Assembly (NCBI RefSeq): GCF_023229025.1
Contig: NZ_JALOAA010000041.1
Coordinates: 1-16,320 of the forward strand
Direction of reading: 5' to 3'
Length of the DNA stretch: 16,320 nt
Source: Sulfurimonas sp.
Lineage (GTDB): Bacteria > Campylobacterota > Campylobacteria > Campylobacterales > Sulfurimonadaceae
The notes under the pieces were generated by a model. It had not been told where the DNA came from, searched no databases, and saw only the letters and a list, made by a program, of their open reading frames with translations. Position numbers and translations under genes: made by a program. How positions within the stretch are numbered: the first letter of the stretch is position 1; the number at the start of each line of letters is the position of its first letter. Positions 14,443 through 16,320 of the stretch are shown here, piece by piece.

Positions 14443-15002
14443 GCGATAAGCAAACAAAAGCCCTTGGGGTACAACAAGAACAACTTCTTCATGTCGCAAC
14501 TATCGGCAAAACTGTCGGTATAAAAGGCGATATGAAACTCCACGATAAATCTGATTTCCCGGAGCAGTTTCAAAACGGTGCAACTTTTTTTACAAACCTA
14601 AAAAAAGTGATAACTCTCAATGATGTAAATCTTGAGAGAGGCACAATTAAAATTGCCGGAATAGAGAGTATTGAAGATGCTAAAAAATATACTAACGCAA
14701 AACTTTTCACAACAAGAGAAGAGACAAGAAAAAACTGCCATTTAGAAGATGGTGAATATTTTTGGTTTGATCTTGAAGATTGTGAAGTTTTTGAAGATAA
14801 AAAGCTTTTAGGTAAAGTTTATGAAGTTGAGAGAATTGCAATAACTAATTACCTAAATATACACACTGATGAGAGTCTAGTAAAAGAAGGTTATGCTAAA
14901 AGTTTTTTAATTCCATTTCAAGAACCGTTTAGAGTTAGTGTGGATATAGAAAAAAAAATTATAACCCTTAGCGGTGCTATGGATATTCTAGAAGCTTCAT
15001 AA
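14439..15002 (+). CDS. rimM: 16S rRNA processing / 30S maturation factor RimM
   Basis: RimM binds S19 and helps mature the 3' domain of the 30S subunit. The 187-residue protein has the RimM N-terminal barrel (VATIGKTVGIKGDMKL, residues about 19-34) and a C-terminal PRC-barrel (from EYFWFDLEDCEVF to LIPFQEPFRVSVDIEKK). The final segment is the usual LIPF...V.VD..K..I pattern. The start is GTG 14439, overlapping the KH gene stop; no other in-frame start precedes the conserved core. The N-terminus has about 15 extra residues before the first conserved strand. Its stop shares one base with the trmD start. Confidence 0.93.
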   Translation: MSDKQTKALGVQQEQLLHVATIGKTVGIKGDMKLHDKSDFPEQFQNGATFFTNLKKVITLNDVNLERGTIKIAGIESIEDAKKYTNAKLFTTREETRKNCHLEDGEYFWFDLEDCEVFEDKKLLGKVYEVERIAITNYLNIHTDESLVKEGYAKSFLIPFQEPFRVSVDIEKKIITLSGAMDILEAS

Positions 15003-15706
15003 TGAAATTTACTTTTGTTACACTATTTCAAAATATAGTCGAGGGATACTTCCAAGACTCTATACTTAAGCGCGCAATCGAAAAAAATATTTTAGATATA
15101 GAGTACTTAAATCCTAGAGATTTTAGTGAATCTAAACACAATAAAGTTGATGACACTTCAGTTGGCGGGGGAGCCGGAATGGTTATGAGTCCTCAGCCAC
15201 TTTTTGACTCTTTAGATGAATTAATAGCTAAAGATAAAGATGTTCATATAGTTTTCTTAACTCCCGTTGCAAAACCTTTTAGACAAAATGATGCTAAAAG
15301 ATTAGCAAAAAAGAGCCATATAGCTTTTGTGAGCGGAAGATATGAGGGAATTGATGAGCGAGTCATAGAGAAGTACGCTGATGAACTCTTTAGTATTGGC
15401 GATTACATATTAACTGGAGGGGAGCTTGCCTCTTTGGTAGTATGTGATGCAGTTTCAAGAAATATAGATGGTGTGCTTGGAAATAGTGACTCATTAAGTA
15501 TAGAGAGCTTTGAGAATGAACTATTAGAGGCCCCCGCATTCACTAAGCCACAAAATTATAAAAACTATAGTGTTACATCAGAATACTTAAAGGGAAATCA
15601 CAGTAAAATTCGCTCACTAAAATTAGCTTTGTCTGAGTGTAAGACTAAATTCTTCAGACCAGAGCAGCTTTTAAAGCATAGAACAAGGAAATCTTATGAG
15701 AAATAA
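15002..15706 (+). CDS. trmD: tRNA (guanine-37-N1)-methyltransferase TrmD
   Basis: TrmD methylates G37 next to the anticodon and prevents +1 frameshifts. The 234-residue SPOUT protein shows VGGGAGMVMSPQPL (54-67), VSGRYEGIDERVIE (110-123) and SIGDYILTGGELA (131-143), the knotted SAM site. It also has VSRNIDGVLG (151-160), including Arg153, which matches E. coli Arg154. An ungapped alignment to E. coli TrmD from 151 puts Glu168 (in SIESFE) where E. coli has the catalytic Asp169 (in TEDSF). The rest of the C-terminal domain is normal (APAFTKPQNY, LKGNHSKIR). It overlaps rplS by 11 bases. Confidence 0.95.
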   Translation: MKFTFVTLFQNIVEGYFQDSILKRAIEKNILDIEYLNPRDFSESKHNKVDDTSVGGGAGMVMSPQPLFDSLDELIAKDKDVHIVFLTPVAKPFRQNDAKRLAKKSHIAFVSGRYEGIDERVIEKYADELFSIGDYILTGGELASLVVCDAVSRNIDGVLGNSDSLSIESFENELLEAPAFTKPQNYKNYSVTSEYLKGNHSKIRSLKLALSECKTKFFRPEQLLKHRTRKSYEK

Positions 15707-16055
15707 GTACATAGAAAACTTTGAAAAAGCACAAACATCTGAGAAAAATATTCCAGATTTTCGTGCTGGTGATACTGTTCGTTTAGCAGTAACAATTAAA
15801 GAAGGTGACAAGTCTCGTATTCAAAACTACGAGGGCGTTTGTATAGCAAAAAGAGGTCAAGGTACAGGTCAAACTATTACAGTTCGCAAAATAGGCGCTA
15901 ATTCTGTTGGAATTGAAAGAATTTTTCCAATTTACTCTGATTCAATTAATGAGATAACAGTTGTTCGTCGTGGTCGTGTTCGTCGTGCTAAACTGTTTTA
16001 TTTACGTGATCTTGCAGGTAAAGCAGCTCGTATTAAAGAACTTAGAAGAAAATAA
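15696..16055 (+). CDS. rplS: 50S ribosomal protein L19
   Basis: L19 sits at the 30S-50S interface. The 119-residue protein has the family's typical sequence: FRAGDTVRLAVTIKEGDKSRIQNYEGVCIAK, GANSVGIERIFPIYSDSI and VVRRGRVRRAKLFYLRDLAGKAARIKE. The length is normal. AAGGAAA lies 7 bases before ATG 15696, inside trmD, so the last two genes of the operon overlap. It is the final gene before the terminator. Confidence 0.97.
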   Translation: MRNKYIENFEKAQTSEKNIPDFRAGDTVRLAVTIKEGDKSRIQNYEGVCIAKRGQGTGQTITVRKIGANSVGIERIFPIYSDSINEITVVRRGRVRRAKLFYLRDLAGKAARIKELRRK

Positions 16056-16068
16056 TCTTCTAAGTTTT
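16039..16068 (+). terminator. Intrinsic terminator of the rpsP-rplS operon
   Basis: AACTTAGAAG (16039-16048) pairs perfectly with CTTCTAAGTT (16057-16066) around an eight-base loop, and the second arm runs into a T-rich stretch (AAGTTTTACTTT). The rplS stop codon (16053-16055) is inside the loop, so the stem uses the last codons of the gene. Ribosomes finishing rplS would cover the stem. Confidence 0.75.
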
Positions 16069-16320
16069 ACTTTCGTATCTTAGACGATAAGTTTAATACC
16101 TTCCCTTTTTATACTATATAATCAACAACAATTAATTTTCTTTTTAAAAACATATCTCTGAAAAAAGTATATATTTAAATTTTTATAAACCACAAAAGCA
16201 CCCATAAAAGTGCAATATAGAGATTCTTCAAAAACTCTCACACTAATTAAGAAATAAATAAGCCTAACTTGCCTATAATTCCCCTCCACAAAATGAGTGA
16301 AACGAAATTTCTACGCAAGC
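16069..16320. other. AT-rich intergenic tail with one -10 element, no gene seen
   Basis: About 250 bases without a convincing reading frame, RNA gene or known repeat. TATAAT at 16117-16122 and especially at 16274-16279 on the + strand look like -10 elements. The second is followed by TCCCCTCC, a C-rich discriminator similar to that before the rpsP leader. An ATG at 16293 opens a frame (MSETKFLRK) that runs off the window without a ribosome site; it is not called. A small hairpin GCAC/GTGC (16198-16213) followed on the minus strand by TTTTG is too weak to call. Confidence 0.4.
16274..16279 (+). promoter_or_regulatory. -10 element with C-rich discriminator near the right edge
   Basis: TATAAT is followed by TCCCCTCC. 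The expected start is near 16286, so the transcript would lie almost wholly beyond the window. The C-rich stretch after the -10 is typical of growth-rate-controlled promoters for stable RNA or ribosomal genes. No -35 is recognisable at the right distance. Confidence 0.45.

Noticed and set aside
16193..16213. Minus-strand terminator
   Set aside because: The stem has only 4-5 pairs and the T-run is short; no minus-strand gene is visible to its right.
16293..16320. Start of a new gene (MSETKFLRK) at ATG 16293
   Set aside because: Only nine codons are visible and no ribosome site precedes it; it would start within about 10 bases of the predicted transcript start.

Overview
The window is an AT-rich, very tightly packed stretch of chromosome from a member of the Campylobacterota (Epsilonproteobacteria). 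A free-living Sulfurimonas-type organism is my best guess. This rests on gene order: the runs uvrD-truB-csrA-ispE-smpB and nif3-FlgZ-like-waaA-pseudouridine synthase-ffh-rpsP-KH-rimM-trmD-rplS match, as I recall, two separate conserved blocks of Campylobacter jejuni and partly Helicobacter pylori. Here they are joined by an M23 peptidase gene and a TPR gene. No tRNA, rRNA, IS element, CRISPR array or phage gene was seen.

Layout. (1) Positions 1-1369, + strand: the 3' end of cysK, a class IV aminotransferase (pabC-like) and a small unnamed protein that I argue resembles the ClpXP adaptor SspB. (2) Positions 1378-2280, - strand: a LysR-type regulator, convergent with the first group and divergent from uvrD. 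The 128-base gap to uvrD holds both promoters and a palindrome. (3) Positions 2409-12281, + strand: thirteen genes with no gap above 35 bases and many stop/start overlaps, so probably one long transcript: uvrD, truB, csrA, ispE, smpB, M23 peptidase, TPR protein, nif3-like, FlgZ-like zinc-ribbon protein, waaA, rluA-family synthase, GIY-YIG, DUF188. (4) ffh at 12325-13671 with its own -10 element. (5) A 302-base non-coding region (13672-13973) with a consensus sigma70 promoter, a GC-rich discriminator, several RNA hairpins with a possible pseudoknot, and a terminator-like hairpin just before rpsP. (6) The ribosome operon rpsP-khpA-rimM-trmD-rplS, closed by a terminator at 16039-16068. (7) An AT-rich, gene-free tail ending in another -10 element with a C-rich discriminator.

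How the genes fit together. Most serve translation and RNA: rRNA/tRNA modification (truB, the rluA-family enzyme, trmD), ribosome assembly (rimM, S16, L19), ribosome rescue (smpB), protein targeting (ffh) and RNA binding (csrA, khpA, FlgZ-like). A second theme is the envelope (waaA for lipid A-KDO, M23 peptidase, membrane-anchored TPR protein). CsrA and the FlgZ-like protein both belong to families that control flagellar gene output after transcription in this phylum.

The points most worth a second look are the leader RNA before rpsP, the SspB-like protein encoded a few kilobases from smpB, and a glutamate in TrmD where E. coli has the catalytic Asp169.
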